Positions 41,641-52,849 are shown, counted from the stretch's first letter. The stretch: 52,870 bases of DNA from Chara braunii (GCA_003427395.1 BFEA01000173.1:546107-598976), one strand, 5' to 3'. The notes: a model not told the origin generated them from the sequence alone. Numbers and translations are program-made.

Positions 41641-41675
41641 GCCCAGCGGGGACGCTGGGCGGGGGTTTGGTATCA
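41641..41675 (+). other. GC hairpin and polypurine tract at the 3' LTR
   Basis: GCCCAGCG-GGGA-CGCTGGGC is a perfect 8-bp hairpin (41641-41660). GGGGG, then TTTGGTATCA and the TG of the LTR at 41676 follow. A purine tract here is where plus-strand priming is expected. It is short and T-interrupted, so the exact primer is uncertain. Confidence 0.55.
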
Positions 41676-42605
41676 TGTCGGAGGGCGCAGTGTCCCGGCC
41701 CTCCTTTGTGTGCCAGGCTCCTGCTCGGTAACAGCGCCCCGCTCAGACGCTGGCGGCTCGTCGGGTCATTCCGAACCTCTATGGCTCTTTTGGTACACCT
41801 GGGTTATGCCCTGTTATGGACCGGTCCAGTTGGCGCGTACCTTAGCAAAAGGTTGGGGGTGCGCCACTGGACTTTCGATTGGTCCACGCAGGCGCGGCGC
41901 CCTGCTATACAGCAGAGCACTACCGGCCTGTGGTCGTGGTAGCCGCCGGGTTCGCCCAGGGACGTGGAAGTAAATAGGTCGACGCAGCTTTTTCTACTGC
42001 CCGTCGAGTGCTCCTTTTGTCAAGCTATGGGTTAGGTGCTTGGATAGGTGGTCGCTGTCAGAGAAAAGGGGGCTGAACGAAGAAAACAAGGAAATGTAAA
42101 AAGGAAAGTGAAAAGAAAGCAAAAAGCCTAATCTGCACGACTGAACTGTCAGCCTTAATTTGGGGAAATTTGAAGGCCTTTAATCGCTCTGTCGTTACGT
42201 TTTCGCTCTTTTCCTTATTATTACTATTACCAATATTTAATTTTCCTTTTCATACGATTCGTCAGACTCGGCTTTCATTTTGGCCTGTCGTCTCAAGGTG
42301 TCTGCAGGTCAACTTTAAAATGGGATCGTCGTTAGACGGATTAGACTAGTTCAACTCTTTGTTGTTTCCCTGCGCCAGGTCTGTTCGACTGGGCTTCGTG
42401 CGATAGGACCTCAAAAGAGGGGTGACCTACGACCCGGGCCGCATCGGTAGGAGGCTTATCACCCCCGTGGAAGGTCATAAGCCCCCTCCTTGCCATCGGA
42501 CACGAGTACCCGATAGAAGCAGGCCGATGGTGCGTTTTGAAGAGAGAGGGGCGACTGTCGGTATCCCGATATGGGACCTGTTTTTGAATTATAGTCACAC
42601 CTCGA

Positions 42606-45600
42606 GGATTAGCAACAGGCAAGTAGCATTGTGAGTTCTGCCTGTGCTTCGACCGTTGAGTTTTGGTCTCTCGTCTTTTTCTTTAATCATTTAGTTTTAT
42701 TTTGATCTATTATTTTGGGGCGTTGAAACTGGTAATGTGAAGAATTTGAAAAGAAAAAGAGAAAAAGAGAATGTCAACTCGAATTCTTCATTCAGAACTC
42801 AGGGTCATGGTGAGTGGTGATCCTATAAAAGGAAAAGGATGGGCGAGTCATTTAGTCTTGTTTTTTTCAAAGAGGGTCGGACGCGCTCCCCATTTTTTTT
42901 GAGAGTCGGGACACTACTTGCGACGAGCTACTCGGTGGCATCCTGCCTGCACCTTGAGCCTCCAGTGGAAGTAGTGCGCTATTCTAGGCTAGTTGTCTGG
43001 TGCTCTTGTGCTATCTGGCGAAGGTTCGACTATGGCGCGGTGCAGTGGGCTACACGGCTATAGGCCCAAATACCTTCAGTTCACCTGGACTCGGAGGTGG
43101 GAGCAAATGTCGGGCGAGGGGCCCACTGTAACGGCTATCTTAGACTATAGCCACCGCAATGAAGAGGTAAGATTGAAGGTTAATGTTGAAGGGGGAAAAA
43201 AGAGAGAAATGAGGGCGGATCGGAGACTGCAGCTGGCGATTACAGAGGTCAGGGACAGGGCCGAAAAGAGGTGCAGACGGGACGGGGTCACGGATGTGAT
43301 CAAGGTGACCATCTCGTACTTGGAGGTGGAAACTTCCACGGACACGGTGGAACGTGAACAACAACAGTTGGATCGTGATTCAGAAGCGGAGACTGAGGCT
43401 AGTGACCGGGAAACTGATCTCCAGTCCTGGAACAGACCAGGTTCGTAGGAACCACCCTCGGGCGCGATAAGCGAAAGATGGCCCAGAGGCTAGCTCACGG
43501 CGGTAGAGACCCAGAGGGGGTGAAACAGAACAGACGGGAGGAAAAAGGGAAGACGGGTGTGTGATCATAACAAGTGGGGAGAGAGAAGTGCCTCAGAGGT
43601 CAACACGTGGAGGCGAGTCATGGAGAGGGGGACAACTAGTGACAGAGAGAGATCGCTAATGAGGCACGACTTATTGACGGACGTCAATGTTGGTTCCGCG
43701 AGCAAGCAGAACGCGAGAGTTTTCGCGCATGGGACTCAGAAAATGAGGTACGGGCGATGACGCGCGGTACACGGTCGACAGGTGGTGTGGTCTGGTGCGT
43801 GAGAGGGAAGTCAACGAAAAGGGGAAACTAGGCGAACGAGAGGGACGCGAACCTGTAAGGTGTTGTTGACATCAACTGTTGCCTCGGTGTTCGCACATGA
43901 CGTTTTGAGTCTACGGAGCTTGTTGAGAGTTGCCCGAAAGTCAACTCGAGACGACGGAAAGACCAGCGTGGCTAGACTGGAAAGCATGAGAGTCAACTCA
44001 CGAAAGTGTGTGTGCACGAGAAGTGTGAGCGAACGCGAGAAAGAGGAGCTGCTATGTGGTTGACATCCCTGCTGATGAAGGGACGGACGGACTGTCGAGA
44101 AGGGGAGGACGAGCGAGAGAAGGGGTAGACAACGTAATAGTTGTGTTCAAGAACGGGAGAAGAGAGAGTTTCATAGGTTAACGTGTGTCCACTGATGTCT
44201 GGGTGAGAGAGAAGCAATTACAGGCGCGTGGGTATGTGTGATCAGAAGGGAAAGTGGGAGGGAGTATCAGTAGAAGACAATCAGTTCGCCTCCACTGCGA
44301 AGGTTGTCTGATGACGATGATCATGGTTGCCAAAGGTATACTTGGCTCTTGCTATATGCTTGGGCGTGGCATTTATCCTGTCACCACCGTGATTGGGCGA
44401 GCATCTCTTGGTGCTGATTTGTGACCACCAATATGCCCCTCTCAAAAATGAGTATGTGAAAGGAGGGTCTGCGTGAGCGCTTCAGCTGACCCATGCTTGA
44501 TAGAGCAAGAAGAGGTCACGCAAGAAGAGACGAGGTTGCATGTAAAAAGGGGAAGATGCAGGCGCGTTCTGCATAGCCTGTGAGGGATTGGCATGGCGCT
44601 GCACTAGCCATCCTACGCTAGGAGAGGCGTCAGTAAACAAAAGAAAAAGGGGTGGGGGTCGTGCCCTCTAATTTGGTTGACGACAATTATTCTCGTACAT
44701 GGTTTGATAAGTGAGATACAATGGGGTGAAAGGGACGCACTGGGAAATGAGAGTTCAGCGGTTGCACACTGAATAGTTGCTTTGAGATTCTGCTCTCCCC
44801 GAGAGTAAGAACAAGCATGTTTTCTTTGTTGGCGTTTTCTCATTATGGATGTGAGACAGTTACCCTCTTTCTTGAATTAGTGTTGTGTGAGTTCGCCTTA
44901 TAGCAGCTACAGATTATGATGGTGTAGATGAGGGACTGTGCTAAGTGCGAGTCACACACGAGCCCTGGCTAGGCAGAGTGAAAAAATATTCATCCGACAA
45001 GTATGAGCAAAATAGCGACGCCTGTGGCATCAACCATGAGGTGATGTGGCTACTTCATACAGTTAAGCTTGTGTAAGAGATAAGTGACAACGTAAGAGAA
45101 ATGCCAGTTTAAACCGAGAATTAAGGTACGTGCTAATTACGAAGATTGATTTCAACGGATAAGAGTCTACTGGATCGGATGGGTGCAGGGCCTCGCGAGT
45201 GTCTGTCAAAGTTTGACAGATTTTGAGATGTTACTTTTGTTATGAACGGTGCATGTTACCTGATTGTGTGTGCAACTGTTTTTTGTTGGGTCGTGAGAGA
45301 GAGGATAAAACTTTGGAATGGGTGGGGCCAACCGCTAGAATGCAGTCTTATCTTGTTCCAAGTACACTGGGACTTATGGTCGATTTTCTGAGAAATATTA
45401 AATGTAGCGGTTACTATTGCTCCGTTCGCTACCCCTCCTGTATTCACGTGTGGCGGGCGGTCTGACATCTTCTTTCTCATCCTGGCAAGTCCGCAGTAAC
45501 TAGAGGTGTGTACCTCATGTGTGATAAATATAGTCATCAGGGACAATCACGGATAGAAAAGAGGGAATAATTATTGTTTATTGGAGAGATAATGGGCAAG

Positions 45601-45964
45601 CAGTGGGGCGAACGAATGAGCGTGCTACTGCGGAGCTTCGAGTCCTTTTCTCCTAAGTTTCTTTTCTGCTCTGCTCCTGTATCCCTGTAAGCGGACGTGT
45701 TCCAACTGACGAGTTGCTTGGACTGGTGCCGTTCGCAATTTCCCGAGCACAAAGCAATGATAGGAAAGGCCTGACCCAAAACAAGCGATAATTTTCACTA
45801 CTTGCGATCGGATTGAAAGGAGACCCTACCTACTAACGACTTCACTCGGCGGGTCTGGGTTTTCAGAAGGAACAGAGATTCGTCGGTGTTCCTATTTTAT
45901 TTGGTTGATGGGGAAAAAGAAAGTGATGTTGAAAAGAATCGCCTACCTTCTTGCCAAGTTTCTA
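42606..45964. other. 3.36-kb segment found only in the 3' LTR
   Basis: Lies between blocks A and B, which are adjacent in the 5' LTR. It is purine-rich on the plus strand from about 42720 to 44300. The longest frame (42993-43448, 151 codons) is charged, with no recognised domain. A cluster of TTGAC/GTCAA pentamers lies at 43599-44065. No target duplication or retroelement motif was seen at its ends, so it may be ancestral LTR deleted from the 5' copy, or a later insertion. Confidence 0.55.
43599..44065. promoter_or_regulatory. Cluster of W-box-core-like pentamers
   Basis: Eight TTGAC/GTCAA pentamers in 467 bp (43599, 43674, 43683, 43810, 43866, 43941, 43992, 44061), against about one expected by chance. 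TTGAC is the core bound by plant WRKY factors. Being inside an LTR, they could affect transcription, but the sequence is repeat-like and the sites may be spread by duplication. Confidence 0.3.
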
Positions 45965-46045
45965 TTTGATGGTGATTAAAAGGTCATGCACTGACTTTGT
46001 CATGCTAACGGTGGGTTCATACACACATATATATATATATATACA
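45965..46045 (+). repeat. Block B and short TA tract, 3' LTR copy
   Basis: TGATGGTGATTAAAAGGTCATGC...GGTGGGTTCATAC matches 23474-23530 closely, followed by a short CACATATATA tract in place of the long (TA)n. The RT that follows in the 5' copy is missing. Confidence 0.8.
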
Positions 46046-46533
46046 CATATTTTCAAATGATGAGCGGACAAGAAACGTTGCACAGTGGAACTCCTTTGTT
46101 GTGTACGGATACGGGAGGGCGCTTGGTCAAACTCATGCATCATAAGATAACAGGGGCTGCGTAGGAAACCTGGTGTTGAAAGAAAACGGAGAACGTGCTG
46201 GGCGAAGTCCTGCCCTTGGCGAGAGCGGGGTTAGCGTCTGATTACCCACCTGTGCCGTGCATAAACGTCAGTCGCATTCGATGCCTCGTTGTGCAGAGTG
46301 AGGGCGGAGTCCATGCTCGGTAACGCGATGTGCTCAGGGTCCTGATTTGTATTAGCTTGTTAGACCTAGACCAGACAGTACATGCAGCGACATCCCAACT
46401 AAAACACGAGCGCTTTCTGCGCTTGTAGCACTGAACAAGAATAAGTTCACCTTTCGAGGCTATGTTACTTGGGTGTTGAATAACCATGCAACCTGGCCCG
46501 TTGAGCCAAGTGCGTCTGGGCCGTGTGTCTTGA

Positions 46534-47621
46534 GTTCTTGCAATGAGTGTGATCAGAAAACGAGCCCTGGCACGGGACAGGTTGCAACGTGGTCCGGCTA
46601 CTGTACGTCTTGCTAACAATTACCAAGTGTCCCGATCACAGATTAACTGCCTCAGCTTCCCGTTCAAAGGTTGCTGGAGTAGGGTCCGTATTAGAAGAAG
46701 CAAAGCCCGGAGATATTATCAACGAAGTTTCTTTCTTTTAATTTAATTACTCTTATTAATTGACTGGGCAGAATCAAGCTATACACGGGACTAATGGGAT
46801 CTCAAAGACCATGTCGAGTGGCCTAGACTGTTGCAAGCATTTCCGACCCTAGACAAGAGTGATGTCAGTGAGAGGAGTTTTATGTACTACCCCGATAATA
46901 ATAAGTCTTGAGGGGCCTCGGTGGGGACACAGAGAGTAATATCCGCTGGTAAATTTCCACCATGTGCTAAGCTGGAGCAGAATTGTCCGCATCCAGAACG
47001 GAGTGAGCGCCTAAACGACCTTTCGAGTGTCGAGAACTACAGGGGGTGTCTCGCGGCGCATACAGAAACTGAACTCAGTTCTTGCAATGAGTGTGATCAG
47101 AAAACGAGCCCTGGCACGGGACAGGTTGCAACGTGGTCCGGCTACTGTACGTCTTGCAGACAATTACCGAGTGCCTCGATCACAAATTAACTGCCTCAAC
47201 TTCCCGTTCAAAGGTTGCTGGAGTAGGGTCCGTATTAGAAGAAGCAAAGCCCGGAGACATTATCAAATAAGTCCCTTTCTTTTAATTTAATTACTCTTAT
47301 TAATTGACTGAGAAAAATCAAGCTATACACGGGACTAATGGGATCTCAAAGACCATGTCGAGTGGCCTAGACTGTTGCAGGCATTTCCGACCCTAGACAA
47401 GAGTGATGTCGGTGAGAGGAGTTGTCTGTACTACCCCGATAATAATAAGTCTTGAGGGGTCTCGGTGGGGACACAGAGAGTAATATCCGTTGGTAAATTT
47501 TCATCGTGTGCTAAGCTGGAGAAGAGTTGTCCGCGTCCAGAACGGAGTGAGCGCCTAAACGACCTTTCGAGTGTCGAGAACTACAGGGGGCACCTCGCGG
47601 CGCGTACAGAAACTGAACTCA
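46534..47621 (+). repeat. 544-bp tandem duplication within the 3' LTR
   Basis: GTTCTTGCAATGAGTGTGAT starts at 46534 and 47078. The whole following stretch is repeated with few differences, whereas the 5' LTR has it once (about 27637). It arose in or after the formation of this copy. Confidence 0.85.
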
Positions 47622-47802
47622 GTCATGTGGTAAAACTAATGGATTAGCTTGGACTGGAAGTCGTCGGACTCTAAATCACCTCAACATCGTTCCTAAGGGG
47701 CTGTATCTAGGAGCGGTTAGCTGGGAAAGAAGTTCAGAGAACGCTCTTACATGCTTCCTAATCCCAAGCCCGAAGGGAAAAGGTGAAGGCTGAAAAAAAA
47801 AC

Positions 47803-48051
47803 ATGGGAAGCAAGGACACCCTGTCTATAACCTGTGCCTTATATCAGGCAAAAACGAAAGGTTGGGAGGATAAGATACTAGGCGAGATTGAAAAACATAA
47901 GAAGTTGCTGAGAGAGATTGTTGTGAAGAGGACAAAAGGTCATCATAAGCTCATTGAGTACATTTTCTACATCTGCGAACCAAATGGGAAACTGCATAGT
48001 ACAGGCTCCTCACTAGAGACCCTTGAGCAAGCTAAGGCAAGGCTCAAGTGA
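47803..48051 (+). CDS. Small LTR ORF, lysine-rich, unknown (3' LTR copy)
   Basis: 82 codons, counterpart of 28387-28611, with the same core ALYQAKTKGWEDKILGE and end ETLEQAKARLK. A few residues differ. Both copies remain open. No domain recognised. Confidence 0.4.
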   Translation: MGSKDTLSITCALYQAKTKGWEDKILGEIEKHKKLLREIVVKRTKGHHKLIEYIFYICEPNGKLHSTGSSLETLEQAKARLK

Positions 48052-48324
48052 GCACATGCGTGCTCATATTATTTTCAACCAGCATTTAATCAATCAGTTT
48101 CAATGATCATCAATCCATCAGTTTCCAGTTAAGCAACCAATCGGTTCTCGACCTGGCATCCAGTCGATTTAAGTAAACTTCATCCAATCAAGTAACTTTC
48201 ACTCATCACACGAACTGAAAATTCAAATGACACCCAATCTTCAAAGGTACATGTGATTCTCAGACAGAACCAGACAAACTCTCAGAGGGAATTATTAGAA
48301 ATCAGCAGTAAAATCATTCACCAC

Positions 48325-48977
48325 ATGAGTACAGTACAGTCGCTCCGTGCCCCTGAGACTGTTCTCTCTAGCCTCAACCAAGTCGCTTCTAGGGACTCCT
48401 TTCGGTATCAGTATGTCAGTGCAGTTTGCTTCAGACAAGAAGAGCTGTCCATTTTTGTGGTTCACACTGTGTTCGCTGGAGGAACCATTCACGACCTAGA
48501 AAGGGTAAGGAGACTCGTGAGCATTTGGACTCAGTCTGGGTCTCAGCGGCCAGTTACCTGGAAGAAAAAGAGAAAGAGTTCGATGAGATCGGTACCAAAC
48601 TAATTCGCAACTTTGGACCTAAGCTTTACACTGACTATCCCAAGCCTCCGGTACCTTTCACTCTCACAGATGTCTCTTGCTGGAGTGACCTGGTGGACCT
48701 GGCAAAGAGATACATTTCACCTGCAGCGATCGATTACGAGTCAGTGACTGAGCTTTCTGAGTTCCCACATCTCAGACGAGGGATCTTCTCTCAGCCGTAC
48801 CTCCCTATATTATGGGAGGAGTTTTGTTCCATGGTTGATTTTCGTATCATGGGACTTGGATGGAAGTGCTCGGAGCTTGCAGGCTTCAGGTGGCTCTACG
48901 TACAGAGGCCACACCCTCAGAGAGTACGGAGACATGGCAAAAAGCCCAAACGACAGACAACAAAAAAAGGAGATTGA
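48325..48977 (+). pseudogene. LTR copy of the repeated unknown domain (3' LTR)
   Basis: The frame from ATG 48325 reads SSLNQVASR, FRYQYVSAV, LSIFVVHTVF, GGTIHDL. A 14-bp deletion (after 48499, relative to 29130-29150) shifts the frame; the rest (GKETREHLDSVW...PPVPFTLTDVSCWSDLVDLAKR, then a basic tail HPQRVRRHGKKPKRQTTKK) continues in the other frame to 48977. The 5' copy lacks the deletion but has a stop. Confidence 0.6.
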
Positions 48978-49455
48978 GTGTGAGGTTCAGAGGGATGAGT
49001 GAGGACTCTTGATCGGTGTTGGCCATGGTCTCTACATGCGTACTTTCTTAAACTATTATGAGTTTTCATTCTTCCCTCATCTGGGTTTGTCATTGCTCGA
49101 GTCAGTCAATCTTGCTTCTTGCATTGTTTTGCTGATGACTGCATTTTTTCTGATGATCTTGGCACAGTTTTCAAAACTAGAAAAATTGGCAAAAGGATGC
49201 GTGCATGACATATCAGAATTTGTGATTATTATTTGCATGTTTCTCTGCTGTTCCGAATCAAAATAAGAGATTCCTAAGACCGGGGATCAGCGAAGACTAT
49301 AATTGAAGGGTCTCGCTCGAAGCCGGACGCATACAACAGGAAGGGATGTGCTTTAATTAATTCATTTTATTTATTGCAAAGACATACAAAATCTTGCGTA
49401 ACAGCCTGTTGGCTTTCCGGTCGCCTGAAGTGGCCCCACTGGAAAAAGTGCTACA

Positions 49456-49459
49456 GTGG
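49456..49459 (+). other. Target-site duplication GTGG, right copy
   Basis: GTGG directly after the 3' LTR end CTACA, matching 22573-22576. The interrupted gag frame continues from here. Confidence 0.75.
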
Positions 49460-50457
49460 ACGATAGAAACCCTCGGACATTAGCCGATTATCGACCGAGG
49501 GAGCAACAATGTTATATACGTCGCGACAATTTCCCTAGGTATAAGAACGAAGATCGTGATCGACCGGTTGACTACCCCAGAGACTATACGAGAGATAGGG
49601 ACAACGGGTATCGACGAGACGGTCAGGTAGAGACCTACCCTCACTCCCCGAGATATGATCGAGGTCCCGAAGACCTCTGGGATGCAGAGAAGTATCATAA
49701 GAGTCTAGAGAGGTATGGCAATGTGACGGCGAGGGACCGACCTGACAATTCCCGGGAGCGGTACGAGAGGAGAGATGTTGATCGGGACCATTGAGATGAT
49801 GTCAGAGGACAACGTGAGCCTGATCCACGTCCTCAGGATGCTCGAGTATCAGGCGGGCACGGACGATATAGACGTGTAGAGGATGAACCTTCTTCTTCTC
49901 GTAACACATGCGTCTATTGTTGTTCGGATGACCATATCGGGAGAGATTGCCCCGATTTTCAGAAGGCAATAGACTATGGCGTAGTGGGACTTGAGGACCG
50001 AGAGTACGTCAAGAGAACCGACAATCTAAGGGGTACATCCGTATATCCTTCAAAGGAAGAGGACTTGGTGGTAAAACGAGAGTCGTTGGACGAGGTGAAG
50101 GCGACGGTAAAAAGTCGGAGTGTCAGGATTTTCTTACCACGGAAACGAGGCCCAAAGGGGGTTACTGATATAACAACGCCCTTGAGGTTACCGCTGAGTC
50201 AGTGTATGCGATGTTCCATACGGGAAGCGTCCAAGCGAACGCGAGATGAACCCACGATTCTTATTGATCCCGAACGAGGAAAACCGGTACCTCCGACCAA
50301 TGAAATTTTCGCTAATTCTAGGCCGTTAGCAGACAAACCTTATACCAACGTCGTTCCAGTTGCACATCAATCACGGCTTCGAGCTCTAGAGCGGACTGCA
50401 CCGACCCCGTTTTTTTTAATGCCTGAGAGAATGTGTCTCAGGACGTATTTTACTTAA
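49460..50457 (+). pseudogene. Outer retrotransposon gag, 3' part with zinc knuckle
   Basis: The reading continues from 22572 in frame: an Arg/Asp/Tyr-rich section (DRDRPVDYPRDYTRDRD), a TGA stop at 49792 where CGA is plausible, then a CCHC knuckle, CVYCCSDDHIGRDC (C-x2-C-x4-H-x4-C, complete). The open frame (49984-50457) is charged at first and ends within LRTYFT; the last part may be the start of pol or linker. No protease motif is seen before R1 begins at 50826, so this element is either gag-only (non-autonomous) or deleted. Confidence 0.8.
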
Positions 50458-50699
50458 CGATGGGATGATTCCTTAGAGCGTAGTGGATGATGCTACAGAC
50501 TGTTGAGCTCTGTAGTCCTGGAGCTGTCTCTTATACACATCTAGATGTGTATAAGAGACAGCTAGAGCGGACTGCACCGACCCCGTTTTTTTTAATGCCT
50601 GAGAGAATGTGTCTCAGGACGTATTTTACTTAACGATGGGATGATTCCTTAGAGCGTAGTGGATGATGCTACAGACTGTTGAGCTCTGTAGTCCTGGAG
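50386..50699 (+). repeat. 138-bp direct duplication around a mate-pair adapter (artefact)
   Basis: 50386-50523 and 50562-50699 appear identical and sit on either side of the 38-base junction adapter. This is the product expected from reading through a circularised mate-pair fragment; only one copy should be genomic. Confidence 0.9.
50524..50561 (+). other. Nextera mate-pair junction adapter, complete (artefact)
   Basis: CTGTCTCTTATACACATCT directly followed by its reverse complement AGATGTGTATAAGAGACAG: exactly the 38-base junction adapter. Not genomic. Confidence 0.98.
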
Positions 50700-50825
50700 G
50701 ATGTCCTTCTCCGCTCAATGATGACAGTTTTGTAAGAAGAGAAGCACCCTTCGAGTCAATGACATGCTCTTTGGACAGATAGGTAAGGCCTCGACAGGGG
50801 CGTCGAGAAGAAGTCCGGGCTTATT
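50700..50825. other. Possible 3' end of the outer element's internal region
   Basis: CTCGAC-AGGGGC-GTCGAG (about 50790-50807) forms a small hairpin followed by the purine run GAAGAAG, shortly before the TG of R1 at 50826. This parallels the hairpin and purine tract before the inner 3' LTR. Confidence 0.4.
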
Positions 50826-51884
50826 TGTCGGGCGGCCGCAAACCAGTCGGCCACCCGAAATTCAAAGGATTGGGCCCTGGGTTCAGTGTCTAGGGAGAAA
50901 TCAACCGGTCTTTTTATCAGAGGCATAGGAAAAAATTAGGGGTCAGATAGGGATCCCTACCCCCCCCCCCGTCAATTGTTAGAGCTGACCCTTGAAGTCA
51001 ACATGATGAACGGGGGCGCCTGTCCCGCCTAACTCCAACTATTTTCGTCCGTTCCGCGGCCTTTTCCGAACCGGGCGACCGAGGTACGAAGATATGGAAG
51101 TACGCCTCGACGCGCAGCTTTAACACTAAGCAATTGGCGAGGAAATAACCCTTTATTTTTTATTAATTCCAACAACAGAATTAAAACTGAGAAAAATAAT
51201 TAAAATAATAAAAAGGAAGGAAAATAAATGATTATTTATTTTTTGATTAATTTTTGTCGGGATTTATTTCTGATGGTGTTTTTGTCGGGGATAATTTATT
51301 TACGTTTTATCCGTCGATCCTTATGAGTTCCCTTGATCTTCCCCAATCCTCCTGATTGCTACCCTCGATATGAACTCGTTGTTGTTGGGTGAGCGGGGCT
51401 GACTTTTGGGCTACGGTGACATGGTTGGCTTGGTGCTGCTATTGGTGGTACAACAAGATGGGTCACGCGGTTCTATTATATTAGTATGATTCATCTACAG
51501 ACGCGGTACGGTGTTCTACATCGGTCCGGTATGGTGCTGGGTTGGAACGAGCTCGGTACGCCGCTTCGGGACAGGATTCGGCATCGCCATAGTTCAGGCC
51601 TACCACAGTTCAAGACGGTTGTTTAAGATCTAGTGCTGGTTCGACAATGGTACGGAACAGGTTGCTGCGGCTCGGAACGGATATTTTGGGTTTCGGCACT
51701 GGTATGGTAGCGGTACAGGCTGCTGCAGTTCAAAACAGCAATGTCATGATCGGTACTTTTGCCTTGTTATGAACACTAGTTTGGTATTGGCGTGGTGCGG
51801 CACTGTACGGGTTGCGTCCACGTTGGCCCTGAAGAGCCCACTTTTCGTTTGACTCGGCTTGCAGGGCTTGATTTGAGTGCATTG
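50826..51884 (+). repeat. R1 repeat, right copy (LTR-like)
   Basis: Direct-orientation partner of 13885-14943, beginning TGTCGGGCGG and ending GATTTGAGTGCATTGC. It follows the outer gag, the position expected for that element's 3' LTR. Confidence 0.75.
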
Positions 51885-51898
51885 CGCCTTAATGGGCT

Positions 51899-52490
51899 TG
51901 AGGCAGCATACCCGGTTGGTCCACTGAACTTACATGGGTTGCGCTGGTACCGCCACTATTCCGGGCCTGAGAACCTGGATTTCCTGGTACCTTGGGTCCG
52001 CTAGGGGCCACGACCAGGGCGACAGTCCGCATATAGCCCAGACCAATTGACAAGGGGGATTGGGCAGCGGGGGAGACCAGGGGGAACGGGGCGCACTAGG
52101 GCAGGCGACCAGGGTGCACGCAACTCACTGGTGTGGACATGGGTGCGTAACCATGGAGGAGAGAGGAGGGAGAGAGACGATCAGGGGCATTTGGAGACTC
52201 AGGCGACCACAGGCGACCAGGAGGGAACCTAGCACATGGACTGCGACCGCAGGGGACAAAGCTGCCGAGTCCGTTGGACCCCATGCCTGTCCGTGAGCCG
52301 TTGTTGCTGGTACGACATTGCCGGGTGATGTCACGTCAACGCCAAGGGGGACTGTCAACATGGAGGAGGTACCGACGGCGAACGTCCGTGTGAGTAAGTG
52401 AAAGAGAGGAAAATGATTAATGATGGAGAGTGGGAGTGACCAGGAGGAAGTGAGGATGCGCGGGTATTCTGCTTTTTCTTTTATTCATTA
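51899..52490 (-). repeat. R2 repeat, right copy (inverted)
   Basis: Reverse complement of 14990-15588, separated from R1 by GCCTTAATGGGC. Short frames on either strand are the same in both copies but show no recognisable domain. Confidence 0.8.
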
Positions 52491-52509
52491 TTTATTTGGG
52501 AAATTTTTC

Positions 52510-52770
52510 GAAATGCCCTTGAAGTTTGCGTTTATTTGCGGCGTGCCCCTCTGACGGCCAACTTACCTTGTCGTGCCCCTCTGACGACGAATGATGTTTC
52601 CAGAAAACCCCTGGTGTCGTTTGGGCCTAAAAAATGTTTCATATGCCCCTACCGGTACGAGTACCAAATTTTCAGTATGCCCCTACCGGATGGCCGTTGA
52701 GAACCAGCACAAAAGTTTCCCATATGCCCTTATTGGTACCGTCCATCTTTCCGACGAGCCCCTGTGGCCG
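52510..52770 (+). repeat. Degenerate ~30-43-bp tandem repeat (YGCCCCTxCCGG type)
   Basis: TGCCCY or a variant recurs near 52513, 52543, 52574, 52606, 52643, 52679, 52723 and 52758, each followed by a CTCTGACGG or CTACCGG-like block. Spacing is irregular; the array is old. Confidence 0.6.
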
Positions 52771-52849
52771 TTGTTGACACTCGCAGTCTTTCCCCTGGCC
52801 CAGGGAGAGATGCTACCGGGGCATATCAGAAATTTGGCGATGAGCATGG

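Larger units (their letters stand above)
22577..49455 (+). mobile_element. Giant nested Ty3/gypsy LTR retrotransposon, ~26.9 kb
   Basis: The LTR-like ends start TGTCGGAGGG at 22577 and 41676 and end TACA or GACA at 49455 and 30100. A tRNA-Asp-type primer site lies at 30105. The internal order is: leader of repeated unknown domains, gag, protease, RT, RNase H, integrase with GPY module, tandem repeats, antisense ORF, hairpin, purine tract. Protease-RT-RNase H-integrase order defines Ty3/gypsy. Great length, huge LTRs, extra ORFs before gag and an antisense ORF after pol resemble the plant Ogre/Tat group, though I infer similarity of layout, not descent. It splits another element's gag. All genes are broken and the LTRs differ by about 6% in the stretch I compared, so it is an old insertion. 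Confidence 0.85.
41676..49455 (+). repeat. 3' LTR of the inner element (7.8 kb, mosaic)
   Basis: Starts TGTCGGAGGGCGC and ends GTGCTACA. It shares block A, block B and the terminal block with the 5' LTR. Differences: a 3.36-kb segment between A and B (42606-45964), only ~140 bases where the 5' copy has the RT and Pro/Ser/Thr ORF, a 544-bp tandem duplication, and an 85-bp segment absent here but present near 28850-28930. Confidence 0.8.
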
